A stretch of 64,000 nucleotides of DNA from the NCBI GenBank assembly GCA_020052415.1, contig JAGVPB010000013.1:1-64000 (forward strand). The letters run 5' to 3'. The stretch is from Bacteroidales bacterium (GTDB lineage: Bacteria > Bacteroidota > Bacteroidia > Bacteroidales > JAADJA01). Each line of letters opens with the position of its first letter. Within the stretch, counting starts at the first letter, position 1. The position numbers and the translations under genes are program-made. The notes below the pieces were generated by a model, which was given only the letters and a program-made list of their open reading frames with translations, was not told the DNA's origin and made no database searches. Shown one piece after another: positions 8,459-17,994 of the stretch.

Positions 8459-8489
8459 TTTGCCGGATAAAAAAAAAGACCTATTTTTG
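8459..8489 (+). promoter_or_regulatory. Bacteroidota-type promoter for rpmH
   Basis: TTTG at 8459-8462, a 19-bp spacer and TATTTTTG at 8482-8489 match the Bacteroidota sigma-70 consensus (TTTG, TAnnTTTG). The ATG of rpmH follows 23 bp later. Confidence 0.65.
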
Positions 8490-8512
8490 CCGTCCCAAAT
8501 TTTTAGTAGAAA

Positions 8513-8671
8513 ATGAAGAGAACATTTCAACCATCAAGGAGAAAACGGTCCAATAAACATGGATTCAGAGCAAGAATGGCCACAAAAAACGGCCGTAAGG
8601 TATTGGCCAGCAGAAGAGCAAAAGGACGTAGGAAACTTACAGTATCAGACGAAAATAACGACAGGAAATAA
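8513..8671 (+). CDS. rpmH: 50S ribosomal protein L34
   Basis: A 52-residue, very basic protein reading [20 protein letters not shown] and then [20 protein letters not shown], the hallmark of bacterial L34, with a short acidic/polar C-terminal extension (SDENNDRK) as in Bacteroidota. It is a structural protein of the large ribosomal subunit. It has its own promoter upstream and a terminator hairpin downstream. Neither rnpA nor dnaA lies beside it. Confidence 0.96.
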   Translation: MKRTFQPSRRKRSNKHGFRARMATKNGRKVLASRRAKGRRKLTVSDENNDRK

Positions 8672-8705
8672 CCTGCAATCAGGTATAAATCCGCATAGAT
8701 AAAGC

Positions 8706-8735
8706 AAAAGGAGGTAAATAATTTATCTCCTTTTT
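8706..8735 (+). terminator. Rho-independent terminator after rpmH
   Basis: A 13-bp stem (AAAAGGAGGTAAA pairing with TTTATCTCCTTTT, one G-T pair) with a 3-base loop merges into a T run. It lies 35 bp after the rpmH stop. Confidence 0.8.
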
Positions 8736-8773
8736 CGTTTTGTACCAATGGATTTCAGTATAAAGAATTATCA

Positions 8774-8781
8774 TAATTTTG
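8774..8781 (+). promoter_or_regulatory. -7 element TAATTTTG upstream of the DUF4834 gene
   Basis: TAATTTTG fits the Bacteroidota -7 consensus TAnnTTTG and lies 64 bp before the ATG of the DUF4834 gene. No good TTTG is seen at -33. Confidence 0.4.
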
Positions 8782-8845
8782 CCCGAAGGTTTTTCCGGCA
8801 ACAGGAAGCAAGCATAAGCGTTTACAATTTAGTTAATAATTTGTC

Positions 8846-9091
8846 ATGCAACTCCTCAGAACAATTCTAATCATTATCCTGGTTTACTACCTAATCAAAA
8901 TTATTGCGCGTTATGTGTTGCCTGTACTGGCTAAATATTTTATCAGAAAAGCCATCGAAAATTCTCAAAATCCTTATTCACAATCCGGCAGTAAAAAAGG
9001 TGATATCAGGGTTGACCATCCCTCAAAAAAGATCAGGAATCAGGATAATCTGGGGGAATATATTGACTATGAAGAAATAGATGAAAAGTAG
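8846..9091 (+). CDS. DUF4834 family small membrane protein
   Basis: An 81-residue protein with one N-terminal membrane helix (about residues 4-28, LLRTILIIILVYYLIKIIAR) and a charged cytoplasmic tail ending in the acidic YIDYEEIDEK. This matches the DUF4834 family of Bacteroidota, whose role is unknown. It lies 18 bp upstream of the YfhO-like gene, an arrangement often kept in the phylum, so the two probably form an operon. Confidence 0.8.
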   Translation: MQLLRTILIIILVYYLIKIIARYVLPVLAKYFIRKAIENSQNPYSQSGSKKGDIRVDHPSKKIRNQDNLGEYIDYEEIDEK

Positions 9092-9109
9092 TTACTAATT
9101 ACCACAAAC

Positions 9110-11581
9110 ATGAAAAATTTACCAGTCAAACAAGCCATTCCATGGATTACAGCCGTGATCCTTTTTGTATTCATTTCACTGGCTTATTTATATCCGTTGC
9201 TTGAAGGATTAAAACTGAAACAGGATGATATTACCCGCCATAAAGGAGTGAGCAAAGAAATAGCTGATTTCAGGGCGAAGACCGGAGAAGAGGCGCTTTG
9301 GACTAATTCCATGTTTGGTGGGATGCCTGCATATCAAATATCCGTGGAGTATAAAGGGAACCTTTTGCAGTACATTGATCAGATCATACGGTTGGGACTG
9401 CCACATCCTGCAGGATATGTATTTCTGTACATGCTAGGATTTTATTTACTTCTGATTGTAATGCGGATTGATCCCTGGCTAAGCGTTGCAGGAGCAATTG
9501 CTTATGGATTTTCATCATATTTCTTCATTATTCTCGAAGCCGGACATAATTCAAAAGCTCATGCCATCGGATATATGGCTCCTGTTTTGGCAGGCATTAT
9601 TCTGACGTACAGGGGAAAATATCTTGCCGGAGGTATTCTTACGCTGTTATTTTTAGGACTTGAAATTCAGGCAGGCCATCCTCAGATAACATATTATTTG
9701 TTGATGTTGCTGTTGATTTTCGGTATCGCTGAATTCATTTCTGCAATCCGGACAAACGGGATTCCATCCTTTATTAAAGCATCGGTGATTGTTATAGCTG
9801 CCGGTTGTATTGCTGTTTTGACCAGCGTTACCAATCTTTGGGCAACATGGGAATACGGAAAAGAAACCATAAGGGGAAAATCAGAACTGACTACAGCTCA
9901 GACAAACCGGACGTCAGGTTTGGATAAAGACTATGCAGTTCAGTGGAGCTATGGGATTGCAGAATCCTTTTCTTTGCTGGTGCCCGATGTAAAGGGCGGC
10001 GCTACCGGACTCATCGGGGATAATGATTATTACCTTAAGAATGTTGATGATCAGTATAAGGATGCTGTTGCAAATAACGCGAACCACTATTGGGGCGATC
10101 AGCCTTTTACTTCAGGACCGGTATATGCAGGGTCCATAATCATACTGCTGTTTGTGTATGGATTGTTCATAATAAAGGGACGACTTAAGTGGTGGTTATT
10201 GGTAGGTACCATACTTTCCGTTATGCTTGCCTGGGGAAAAAACTTTATGGGCCTTTCGGATTTTTTCCTCGATTATTTCCCGGCATATAATAAATTCAGG
10301 GCTGTTTCGATGATCATGGTCATTGCAGAATTCACGATTCCGTTGCTGGCTTTATTAGCTTTGAATAAAGTAATCAGCGAGCCGGTGGGAATAAAACAGA
10401 AAATAAAAATATCCCAATACAAGGTAAATCCTTACTATCTTTCTTTTGGAATAGTCGCCCTGATCACTTTGTTATTTGCATTGATTCCGACAGCTTTTTT
10501 TAATTTTTTAAGCGACAATGAAATCATGAGCATTGCTCAGCAAAAAAAATCTAATCCTGAATATGCTTCACAGATCACTGAGTTTTATGCCAATGTTGAA
10601 ATTGCAAGACAGGCCATTCTGAGAGCTGATGCATTCAGGTCATTTGTATTTGTTTTATTAGCAACTGTTGTGATATGGGCATATATGGCCAACCGCCTTA
10701 AAAAGCAATATGTAATCGCACTGCTTGCAGTTCTTATTTTGATTGATATGTGGTCAGTAAATAAAAGATACCTGAACAAGGATAACTTTATATCAAAAGC
10801 AAAAGTGGAGCGTCCCTACCAAAAAACCAAAGCGGATGAACTGATCTTAAAAGATCCTGATCCCGATTTCAGGGTTCTGAATCTGATGGTTGATCCGTTT
10901 GCAGATGCTTCTACATCATATTTTCATAAGTCCATTGGCGGGTACCATGGAGCTAAGCTCAGAAGGTACCAGGAATTATATGATCACCATATCAAAGGGA
11001 AATTCAACATTAATGTCCTGAATATGTTGAACACCCGTTATATCATTCAACCCGATGATAAAAAGCAACCCACCGTTTACCCAAATGTACAGGCTTCAGG
11101 AAATGCATGGTTTGCAGAGGAAATAAAGTTTGTAAAAAATGCGGATGAAGAATTGAATGCATTGACCGATTTCGATCCGGAAAAAACGGCCATAATTGAT
11201 GAACGGTTCAAAGCAATAATAAAAGAGTTTAACCCTGTACATGATTCCACTGCACTTATTAAACTGATAGATTATAAGCCAAACCATCTTAAATACCAGG
11301 TAAATACTCATAAAGACCAGCTTACGGTCTTTTCCGAAATTTATTATGATAAAGGCTGGAATGCCTATATTGACGGAACACAGACACCGCATTTCAGGGC
11401 AAATTATGTATTGAGGGCAATGATAGTGCCTGCAGGAAAACATCTGGTTGAATTCAGGTTCGAACCAAAGGCTTATAAGATTGGGGAAAAGGTTTCCTTT
11501 GCTTCTTCCTTGCTTGTAATTCTTCTTGTTTTGGGTTACGGATTTTATGAAATAAGAAATTATTTCAAAAAGAGTGAATGA
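9110..11581 (+). CDS. YfhO family multi-pass membrane protein (GT-C-like)
   Basis: An 823-residue membrane protein. An N-terminal helix (15-33) is followed by an extracytoplasmic loop with FGGMPAYQI and then about ten further membrane helices up to residue ~560. Near 100-200 it carries GYVFLYMLGFYLLL, EAGHNSKAHAIGYMAPVLAG and GHPQITYYLL. A soluble domain at about 570-790 is followed by a final helix. YfhO relatives are GT-C-fold proteins that move sugars from lipid carriers onto cell-wall or lipid glycans. It overlaps the next glycosyltransferase gene by 4 bp (ATGA), which supports a shared cell-envelope glycosylation role. The exact acceptor is unknown. Confidence 0.88.
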   Translation: MKNLPVKQAIPWITAVILFVFISLAYLYPLLEGLKLKQDDITRHKGVSKEIADFRAKTGEEALWTNSMFGGMPAYQISVEYKGNLLQYIDQIIRLGLPHPAGYVFLYMLGFYLLLIVMRIDPWLSVAGAIAYGFSSYFFIILEAGHNSKAHAIGYMAPVLAGIILTYRGKYLAGGILTLLFLGLEIQAGHPQITYYLLMLLLIFGIAEFISAIRTNGIPSFIKASVIVIAAGCIAVLTSVTNLWATWEYGKETIRGKSELTTAQTNRTSGLDKDYAVQWSYGIAESFSLLVPDVKGGATGLIGDNDYYLKNVDDQYKDAVANNANHYWGDQPFTSGPVYAGSIIILLFVYGLFIIKGRLKWWLLVGTILSVMLAWGKNFMGLSDFFLDYFPAYNKFRAVSMIMVIAEFTIPLLALLALNKVISEPVGIKQKIKISQYKVNPYYLSFGIVALITLLFALIPTAFFNFLSDNEIMSIAQQKKSNPEYASQITEFYANVEIARQAILRADAFRSFVFVLLATVVIWAYMANRLKKQYVIALLAVLILIDMWSVNKRYLNKDNFISKAKVERPYQKTKADELILKDPDPDFRVLNLMVDPFADASTSYFHKSIGGYHGAKLRRYQELYDHHIKGKFNINVLNMLNTRYIIQPDDKKQPTVYPNVQASGNAWFAEEIKFVKNADEELNALTDFDPEKTAIIDERFKAIIKEFNPVHDSTALIKLIDYKPNHLKYQVNTHKDQLTVFSEIYYDKGWNAYIDGTQTPHFRANYVLRAMIVPAGKHLVEFRFEPKAYKIGEKVSFASSLLVILLVLGYGFYEIRNYFKKSE

Positions 11582-12876
11582 GGAAAGTACTGGTCATAAC
11601 TTATTACTGGCCTCCCGGAGGTGGAGCCGGTGTTCAGCGCTGGCTTAAGTTCGTTAAATACCTGCGGAATTTTGGCTGGGAACCCATAGTTTACACACCC
11701 GAAAATCCGGAATGGCCTGATGTTGACAATTCGCTTGAACAGGATATTCCATCGGGGTTGACTGTTCTTAAAACCAAAATTTGGGAACCATATACAGCCT
11801 ACAAAAGATTTGTCGGGCGGAAAAAAGATAATGGAATTAAAGCCGGCTTTTTATCAGAAAAGAAAAATCCTTCCCTGACCGAAAAAATTTCTGTCTGGAT
11901 AAGAGGAAACTTCTTTATACCTGATGCAAGAAAATTCTGGATTAAACCTTCGGTAAAATATCTTTCAGAATGGCTCAAAAATAATCCTGTGGATGCAATT
12001 GTTTCTACCGGCCCTCCGCACAGCATGCACCTGATTGCGATGGCCATTCATGAAAAACTTCGCCTTCCCTGGCTGGCTGATTTTCGGGATCCGTGGACGA
12101 ACATTGATTTCTACAGCAACCTGATGTTGAGTAAAAAAAGTGATAAAAAACATCACCGGCTTGAAAAAGAAGTACTAAGTAAAGCCGATAAAATTGTTGT
12201 CGTAAGTGAAGGCATGTCGCGTGATTTCCAATCTGTTGCGGGCAGGCAATATGATGTGATAACCAACGGATTCGACAATGAAATCCAACTCCCGAATGAT
12301 GTTGTTCCTGACATTAAGTTCAGCCTGGCTCACATCGGCTCGATGGTCCCGTCAAGAAATCCCGAAAATCTTTGGAAAGCGCTTGATGAGTTACTTCTGG
12401 AGGAAAAGGATCTCGCGGAAAATCTGGAAATCAAGCTTATCGGAGCAGTTGACTTTTCCGTAAGGGAAATGCTGGCCAAATATCGCCTTGAGAATTACAC
12501 TTCGATGATTCCTTACCTGCCTCATACCAAAGTAATAAAAATCCAGCAGGCTGCCCAGGTATTGCTGCTGATCATCAACAATACACCGAATGCTAAAATG
12601 GTGACTACAGGTAAAATTTTTGAATATATTTCATCGGGCCGCCCTGTGCTGTGCGTTGGTCCAGTTGCCGGTGATGCTGCGGGTATCATTTCGGAAACAA
12701 ATAGCGGAATTTCCGTGGATCAGCAGGATTTAAAAAGCATTAAAACTGCAATAAAGAATTATTATTTACTTTACAAACAAGCCAAACTGAAGTCTGAAAG
12801 CAAAGATATTTCAAAATACACCCGGAGAAACCTGACCAAAAAACTTGCGGAAATATTGGATGATATGATCAGCTAA
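11578..12876 (+). CDS. Glycosyltransferase family 4-like protein
   Basis: A 432-residue cytoplasmic GT-B-fold glycosyltransferase. The N-terminal part shows YYWPPGGGAGVQRWLKFVKY, a donor/acceptor loop typical of GT4 enzymes of Bacteroidota; the middle has STGPPHSMHLIA and LADFRDPWTN; the C-terminal part has HIGSMVPSRNPENLW and KIFEYISSGRPVLCVGP, where the Glu of the EX7E-type motif lies. It probably adds a sugar during polysaccharide or glycolipid assembly. Translation is coupled to the YfhO gene by the ATGA overlap. The 3' end overlaps the convergent gpsA-like gene by 4 bp. Confidence 0.9.
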   Translation: MRKVLVITYYWPPGGGAGVQRWLKFVKYLRNFGWEPIVYTPENPEWPDVDNSLEQDIPSGLTVLKTKIWEPYTAYKRFVGRKKDNGIKAGFLSEKKNPSLTEKISVWIRGNFFIPDARKFWIKPSVKYLSEWLKNNPVDAIVSTGPPHSMHLIAMAIHEKLRLPWLADFRDPWTNIDFYSNLMLSKKSDKKHHRLEKEVLSKADKIVVVSEGMSRDFQSVAGRQYDVITNGFDNEIQLPNDVVPDIKFSLAHIGSMVPSRNPENLWKALDELLLEEKDLAENLEIKLIGAVDFSVREMLAKYRLENYTSMIPYLPHTKVIKIQQAAQVLLLIINNTPNAKMVTTGKIFEYISSGRPVLCVGPVAGDAAGIISETNSGISVDQQDLKSIKTAIKNYYLLYKQAKLKSESKDISKYTRRNLTKKLAEILDDMIS

Positions 12877-13853
12877 TTGTGATTGATCACCCGGTTCACA
12901 AACTTCGAAATGTCATAATCTTCATTAAAAACCCTGTATAATTCAGCGATAATAGGGTATTTGCCTGAGATGGATTTTGATTTCGAGATTTCTTCACAGA
13001 ACACACCCACAGCAATTTTCCCTTCCAGGACTACCTTGTCGGAGATGTTGTTTGTAAAAAATCCTTTTCCTATCAAAAGCCCGAGAGTCCTGTTCCGGCT
13101 CAGATCGTTAAGAGCCGTAAGGCAAAAATCACCATAACCGCAATATTTGAACATGGTATCTTCTTTGCCGCCGTATTTTATCAGGATGTCTTTCATTTCA
13201 TTGAATGCCTTTGTAAGGAAAAGAAATCTCAGGTTCGGCGAGCTGAAATGCGCATCAACAATACCGGTGGCTATGGCATAAATGTTTTTCAGTATGCTTA
13301 GTAATTCCACTCCCTGTACATCAGTTGTAAAATCTATATGGATGGGTGTGTCTTCAAAAAGCTTTTTAAACAGGGTGAAATGTGATTTGTCTTTTGATCC
13401 GATCGTGAAGGCCGTCGGGAGGTTGTTGATCAGTTCTCTTGCAAAAGTAGGACCCTTGAATGAACAAACGGGATTGGACAATTTCGATTCGAGGCTTTCG
13501 GTAATAGTTTTATGATCCCTGCTAAATCCTTTTGCCATGTTTAGAAGTATGGTGCCGGGCTTAAGGTATTTACTCAGCTTCATGACATAATCCACCGTAA
13601 CTATGGAAGGGATTGCAAGGAAGACCGCATCCGACTGTGATAAAATATTTTCCTCTGCGGTCGCTTTTAAATATTTGCTTAGCTTAATGTTTGGAAAATA
13701 TTTTGCATTATACCGTGTTTCATTGATCGAGTTAATAACCTCTTTTTCGATAGATAAGATCAGGATTTCATTTTCGTGCTTTTTGGCAAGCGTGTTTCCC
13801 AGCGCTGTTCCTATTGTTCCGCCTCCAATAATGGTGATATTTTTAATTTCCAT
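12873..13853 (-). CDS. gpsA: Glycerol-3-phosphate dehydrogenase-like NAD(P)-dependent oxidoreductase
   Basis: A 326-residue cytoplasmic dehydrogenase. The N-terminal Rossmann motif is IIGGGTIGTALGNTLA (residues 8-23). It is followed by FLAIPS, KGPTFARELINNLPTAFTIG and the catalytic Lys region LLSILKNIYAIATGIVDA. NRTLGLLIGKG near residue 255 matches the substrate-binding C-terminal domain. GpsA makes sn-glycerol-3-phosphate for phospholipids. The sequence is fairly diverged, and many Bacteroidota hold a second, more canonical gpsA, so this could be a paralogue with another substrate. Confidence 0.8.
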   Translation of the reverse strand: MEIKNITIIGGGTIGTALGNTLAKKHENEILILSIEKEVINSINETRYNAKYFPNIKLSKYLKATAEENILSQSDAVFLAIPSIVTVDYVMKLSKYLKPGTILLNMAKGFSRDHKTITESLESKLSNPVCSFKGPTFARELINNLPTAFTIGSKDKSHFTLFKKLFEDTPIHIDFTTDVQGVELLSILKNIYAIATGIVDAHFSSPNLRFLFLTKAFNEMKDILIKYGGKEDTMFKYCGYGDFCLTALNDLSRNRTLGLLIGKGFFTNNISDKVVLEGKIAVGVFCEEISKSKSISGKYPIIAELYRVFNEDYDISKFVNRVINHN

Positions 13854-13978
13854 GTTTGGTAGTTATTTTCAGGGCGGTAAAATTACTTAATTCCCTGATT
13901 CCTTCCGAAGCTGTAAATCAGGATTAGAATGATGTGACAAAAGCGTTCCTTATGTGGAATAATGAACTTACTAAACTT

Positions 13979-14129
13979 GAGTCCACTCCGAAAAATGATA
14001 AGATGAAGAATGCCACCAAAACACAAAATCTCTAAATCCCACAAAAGTTTGAGAATCAACCAAAAGTTTTGGTGCAATTTTGTGTTTTAGAGCTTTTGTG
14101 GCATAATATTTACTTTTCGGAGGAGACTC
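13979..14129. mobile_element. MITE-like element, copy 1 (151 bp)
   Basis: Terminal inverted repeats GAGTCCACTCCGAAAA and TTTTCGGAGGAGACTC enclose an AT-rich core with several internal inverted words (CCACAAAAG/CTTTTGTGG, ACACAAAAT/ATTTTGTGT). The direct repeat AAACTT flanks both sides (13973-13978 and 14130-14135), a 6-bp target-site duplication. Copy 2 at 49437 has the same length and nearly the same core; copy 3 at 55958 shares the ends only. No transposase is encoded, so it would depend on an enzyme elsewhere. Confidence 0.85.
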
Positions 14130-14142
14130 AAACTTCAAACCT

Positions 14143-16389
14143 CTAATTCAGTCCTTCGTTTTTTATCCCAAAAGGAATTTTCAGGTTCAGGGAAATGTTC
14201 CTGCCCGGATTAAAATAACCAACCTCTCTTAATGTAGATAAATGGTCAATGTATTTCGTATCGAAAATATTATTTACACTAAATCCGAAAGAAACAAGCT
14301 GTTTTGCGACTTTAAAACCGGCGCCGATCCCTGCATTGAAAAGAGAATAACCCGGAGTTCGCTCTTCTTCAGTCGAAGGATGATTCTGATCGAAAGCAGA
14401 CGAGGAACTTATTCTTATAAAAGTATTCCTGAAAAATGCCAGTTTTCCCTTTTCTGCCCTCAACTCAAAATTCAGCTTGCCCGAAGGAATGAAAGGTAAA
14501 TTGTCTCCATTATCCCGCTCCCCGGTCACTGAGGCAAAGGTTGTTTCAAAATGCAGCCATTCGATGGGTCGCGGATGAAGATGGAATCCTGCCTCTCCCC
14601 CATAAAGCAAGGCATCGGATTGCAGGTATTTGAAAATTTCATCACCCGATAAAGTCGTATCGCTTGTCGGAGCAATGAAAATATAATTGTCAATTTTATT
14701 GTAAAACAAAGCAAGGTCAATGGTAATATAATGGGTGTGATAATGCACACTTACATCAGTTTCATAGGCATTTTGCGGGATCAGATCCGGATTGCCGAGC
14801 TCATAGCGGGTTTCATGCATTCCGTTTGAAGTAAGTTCAGCCAGGTTCGGAGTCCGGTAAGCCGCTGAAAAATTACTCCTGAACAAAAGATCATCAGATA
14901 AATTGTATGTTGCACCTGCCGATCCGCTGAAACTTCCGTATTCCCTGTTCAGAGATGCGCGGTAATCCTCGTTTTCAGGCAGTCCTGCCGCCAGAGTTTC
15001 GATGGATTTAAAGTCATAACGCATCCCGGCCTGTGTTCTCAACTTTCCGAAAAAAGTATATTGCAGCAATCCCATAAGCGAATAATTATCTGTTGTTGCA
15101 TCCGGCAAAAGCTTAGTTTCCCTGTTGTGGAGATTTTTGTTGTTCTGGTTCAATCCCTGGAATCCGATGATATATTCCGAATTTTTACCGGAAGGGAAAT
15201 GCAGCCTGGCCTCATATGTGAATGTACCAAGAGCCATTTCAATCTCAGTGACATCTTTTTCTCCAAAATGAATCAGGGTCGTATTTTGGTAGGCAGCATT
15301 GACTTCCACTTTATAATTCCCGGCAAAAATCTTATTTTGTGAAGAGATCAGATGATTGCGGAACTGCTGGTACCACACTTCATTTTTCCTGTCCCTTTCG
15401 GTGACTTCGACTACTGCTTCCTCTTCCGAAAGTCCCGGCATTTGATCGTTGTAATCGTAAAATAATTTAAAAGTTCCGAATTTGTTGGAATAACCTGTAT
15501 TGGAGCTCAACGACTGCTCGTTGAATCTTGAATTCGGTACAAACCGGCCACCTCCCTCCAAAAAATCTGAATGGGAAGACGCGGCTACCCTTAATCCGCC
15601 ATAAAAATTTTTTGAAGCGCCTTTAATTCCAAAATCATTTTGTATTCCCATAGTGTTCGAAAAAAGCTGAAGATGATAATCGCCGGCAATCTGACCAACC
15701 GGAGCTGGTTTCTCCTTCAGAAAATTAATAACTCCTCCAATGGCATCAGAGCCGTACAGCAGTGATGCAGGACCTTTGATGATCTCAATGTCATCTACGC
15801 CCGATTCACTGATACCCAGCGGATGATGATCGGAATACTGGTAATTTTCGAACCGCACACCATTGTTCAACACCAGGATGTCGTTCATCGAAAGGCCTCG
15901 TATCACGGGCTTTGAAACTCCCGGCCCTTTGGAGATCATATCCACTCCCGGAATTTTTGTAAGGATTTCCGTAAAATTGGGAGAGCCCGATATGTTCAGG
16001 TTATTCAGCCTTAGAATATCAATCTTGACAGCATTCTCATGCTGGGTTGAATTATATCCGCCCGAAACAACGATTCCTTCCGTTTCAATTGGTGATGGTT
16101 CAAGCACGACATTTAATTCAATCGGAGAATTGTTCAGGTCAATGGTTTCAATCCGGCTTGTGAAACCCAGGAAAGAAAACTGAACTTTTAGCTTTCCATT
16201 TCCTAAGTTGGTTAACCGGTACCATCCATTGGTATCCGCAACAGTTCCTTTTTGTGATTCAGGGACAAAAATGTTTGCACCGGCAAGCGGTGCTCCATTC
16301 AAATCGGAAATTATACCGTGAATCTGGTTTTGTGCTGAAATTTCCAGGTAATATAATATTACCAGGATAAATATCATTATCTTTTTCAT
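14143..16389 (-). CDS. TonB-dependent outer-membrane receptor
   Basis: A 748-residue outer-membrane receptor. A signal peptide (1-19, ending ISAQ) is followed by a carboxypeptidase-like regulatory domain (GIISDLNGAPLAGANIFVPE), a plug domain (NFTEILTKIPGVDMIS, PVIRGLSMNDILVLNNGVRF, SLLYGSDAIGGVINF) and a 22-strand barrel ending KIPFGIKNEGLN. It imports a ligand with TonB energy. Directly upstream (59 bp) is a small secreted protein with a HEHHPHD cluster, which suggests a metal or metal complex as ligand, possibly zinc or copper. That is inference. MITE copy 1 lies directly after its stop. Confidence 0.92.
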   Translation of the reverse strand: MKKIMIFILVILYYLEISAQNQIHGIISDLNGAPLAGANIFVPESQKGTVADTNGWYRLTNLGNGKLKVQFSFLGFTSRIETIDLNNSPIELNVVLEPSPIETEGIVVSGGYNSTQHENAVKIDILRLNNLNISGSPNFTEILTKIPGVDMISKGPGVSKPVIRGLSMNDILVLNNGVRFENYQYSDHHPLGISESGVDDIEIIKGPASLLYGSDAIGGVINFLKEKPAPVGQIAGDYHLQLFSNTMGIQNDFGIKGASKNFYGGLRVAASSHSDFLEGGGRFVPNSRFNEQSLSSNTGYSNKFGTFKLFYDYNDQMPGLSEEEAVVEVTERDRKNEVWYQQFRNHLISSQNKIFAGNYKVEVNAAYQNTTLIHFGEKDVTEIEMALGTFTYEARLHFPSGKNSEYIIGFQGLNQNNKNLHNRETKLLPDATTDNYSLMGLLQYTFFGKLRTQAGMRYDFKSIETLAAGLPENEDYRASLNREYGSFSGSAGATYNLSDDLLFRSNFSAAYRTPNLAELTSNGMHETRYELGNPDLIPQNAYETDVSVHYHTHYITIDLALFYNKIDNYIFIAPTSDTTLSGDEIFKYLQSDALLYGGEAGFHLHPRPIEWLHFETTFASVTGERDNGDNLPFIPSGKLNFELRAEKGKLAFFRNTFIRISSSSAFDQNHPSTEEERTPGYSLFNAGIGAGFKVAKQLVSFGFSVNNIFDTKYIDHLSTLREVGYFNPGRNISLNLKIPFGIKNEGLN

Positions 16390-16448
16390 TTCATTACGTA
16401 TGTTTAGTTAATAAAAACCTCCCCGATCTTCTGGTTTTGTAATTAAAA

Positions 16449-16754
16449 TTATGCTGCAGGAGGTGCACGTAATGAAATTGCAGAAAAGTCTTGTTTAGTA
16501 ATAAATTCGGCGGTAACAGGTAAAGTGGTTTTTTCTGCATAAACAAATTTACCAGGCAAAAGTGTGGTGGTACTATTATTGAAAAGCGATATCGTGAAGT
16601 CGCAAACGACGCATATTTCGTCAAACCTTATTTGGTTCGGGCCGCATTTGATAATACGGTCATGCGGATGGTGTTCATGCAATAGCCGGTGGATTCCAGG
16701 GCTAAAGAACAATACCAGCAACAGGTAAACGCTTATGCTTTTCTGAACCTTCAT
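16449..16754 (-). CDS. Small secreted His/Cys-containing protein upstream of a TonB receptor
   Basis: I start at the Met at 16754, which gives a signal peptide or anchor (MKVQKSISVYLLLVLFFSPG). Upstream Met codons would add 39 residues without matching features. The mature part begins with LLHEHHPHDR, a likely metal-binding cluster, then has CxxC-like cysteines (EICVVCDFTISL) and the C-terminal motif LRAPPAA seen in small Bacteroidota proteins encoded beside metal-related receptors. It probably forms an operon with the TonB receptor 59 bp downstream. The function is inferred only from the motif and the neighbour. Confidence 0.65.
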   Translation of the reverse strand: MKVQKSISVYLLLVLFFSPGIHRLLHEHHPHDRIIKCGPNQIRFDEICVVCDFTISLFNNSTTTLLPGKFVYAEKTTLPVTAEFITKQDFSAISLRAPPAA

Positions 16755-16901
16755 AAAATGAGTCAACAAAACTAACACTTCTGTTAAAGTTTTGTTCGGA
16801 GCTTTCAGGCAAATTTTGGTTTTAATAAAAATCTCAGGACAGAATCCTCTCTGGCAAAATAAAATACACACTAATGATTGTCGTACATATAATAAAATTA
16901 T

Positions 16902-16909
16902 TAAATTTG
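16902..16909 (+). promoter_or_regulatory. -7 element TAAATTTG upstream of the cysteine-synthase-like gene
   Basis: TAAATTTG matches TAnnTTTG. An ATTG word lies 21 bp upstream, near the expected -33 position. The ATG follows 60 bp later. Confidence 0.4.
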
Positions 16910-16968
16910 TTGAAAATGATTGGATCGGGAAAGAAATTGAAGAGTGGAACTGAAATAAAATTAAAAAG

Positions 16969-17883
16969 ATGAATGCAATAGGAAATACACCTTTATTAAA
17001 ATTAGAGAGGTTGTCGGAGCCGGACTGCGCTGAAATTTATGTGAAGTACGAAGGCGGAAATCCAACCGGAAGCATGAAGGACCGAATGGCGCTTTCGATG
17101 ATTGAAGGGGCCGAACGGAGAGGTGAGCTCAGGTCCGGAGGAAGTGTGGTTGAATACACAGGAGGAAGTACGGGAAGTTCCTTGGCAATGGTTTGTGCAA
17201 ATAAAGGCTACAAAGCACATTTTGTATCTTCGGATGCTTTTGCCAAAGAAAAACTTCAGACAATGCGGGCTTTTGGGGCTAAGCTCGAAATAATTCCAAG
17301 TGAAAATGGTAAAATAACCGCGAAACTCATTGACTCCCTGATTGAAAGGGCGAGAGAACTAAGCAAGTCGCCAAATACTTACTGGACCGACCAGTTTAAT
17401 AACGTTGACAACAGGAAAGCATATCATAATATGGCAAGAGAAATTATAAATGTTCTTGGACATAACGTTGATGAGTTTATAATGGGAGTTGGTACCGGCG
17501 GATGCTTTTCCGGAAATTCGGAAGTGCTTAAAAGCGAGATTCCACATATACGGTGTATCGCTATTGAACCTTTTAATGTTCGTGCACTTTCGGGTGGTGA
17601 TATTTCCGGAACTCACAGACTGGAGGGAATAGGATCCGGATTTGTACCTTCGATATGCAGGTTGGACCTCGCAGATGAAATCATAGCCGTTAAAGATGAT
17701 GATGCTTATGACACCACTCGAAAATTAGCCACGATGGAAGGGATTTTTGGAGGAATAACCTCCGGAGCAAATGTTTGGGCGGCAATTCAAAGGGCAAGGA
17801 TTTTAGGGGCAGGTAAAAGAATCGTAACAGTCATTATTGATTCAGGATTAAAATATCTGAATGGAGATTTGTATAAATTATAA
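16969..17883 (+). CDS. PLP-dependent cysteine synthase family protein
   Basis: A 304-residue fold-type II PLP enzyme. The PLP Lys is K37 in GGNPTGSMKDRM. The substrate loop reads EYTGGSTGSSLAMVC rather than the TSGNTG of O-acetylserine sulfhydrylase, and GVGTGGCFSG binds the phosphate. The C-terminal part ends VIIDSGLKYLNGDLYKL, close to CysK/CysM. It probably joins sulfide or another nucleophile to an activated serine. The changed substrate loop and short length make the exact reaction uncertain. The gene is single and plus-strand, divergent from the His-rich protein gene. Confidence 0.85.
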   Translation: MNAIGNTPLLKLERLSEPDCAEIYVKYEGGNPTGSMKDRMALSMIEGAERRGELRSGGSVVEYTGGSTGSSLAMVCANKGYKAHFVSSDAFAKEKLQTMRAFGAKLEIIPSENGKITAKLIDSLIERARELSKSPNTYWTDQFNNVDNRKAYHNMAREIINVLGHNVDEFIMGVGTGGCFSGNSEVLKSEIPHIRCIAIEPFNVRALSGGDISGTHRLEGIGSGFVPSICRLDLADEIIAVKDDDAYDTTRKLATMEGIFGGITSGANVWAAIQRARILGAGKRIVTVIIDSGLKYLNGDLYKL

Positions 17884-17994
17884 AATAATGGACATACGCC
17901 TTAGGTGTCTTTAATCCATTCGATATTTAATAACGTCCAATTTTGTAAGTGACTTATGGATTATTGCATTAGTTAGCCGTAATATGAAAAGACA

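Noticed and set aside
8527-8748. 73-codon minus-strand frame over rpmH
   Set aside because: It is antisense to the clear L34 gene and runs through its terminator.
13883-14077. Short minus-strand frame sharing a C-terminal LLWDLEILCFGGILHL with one at 49215-49517
   Set aside because: The shared part is only the translation of the MITE-like elements; no start signal or family.
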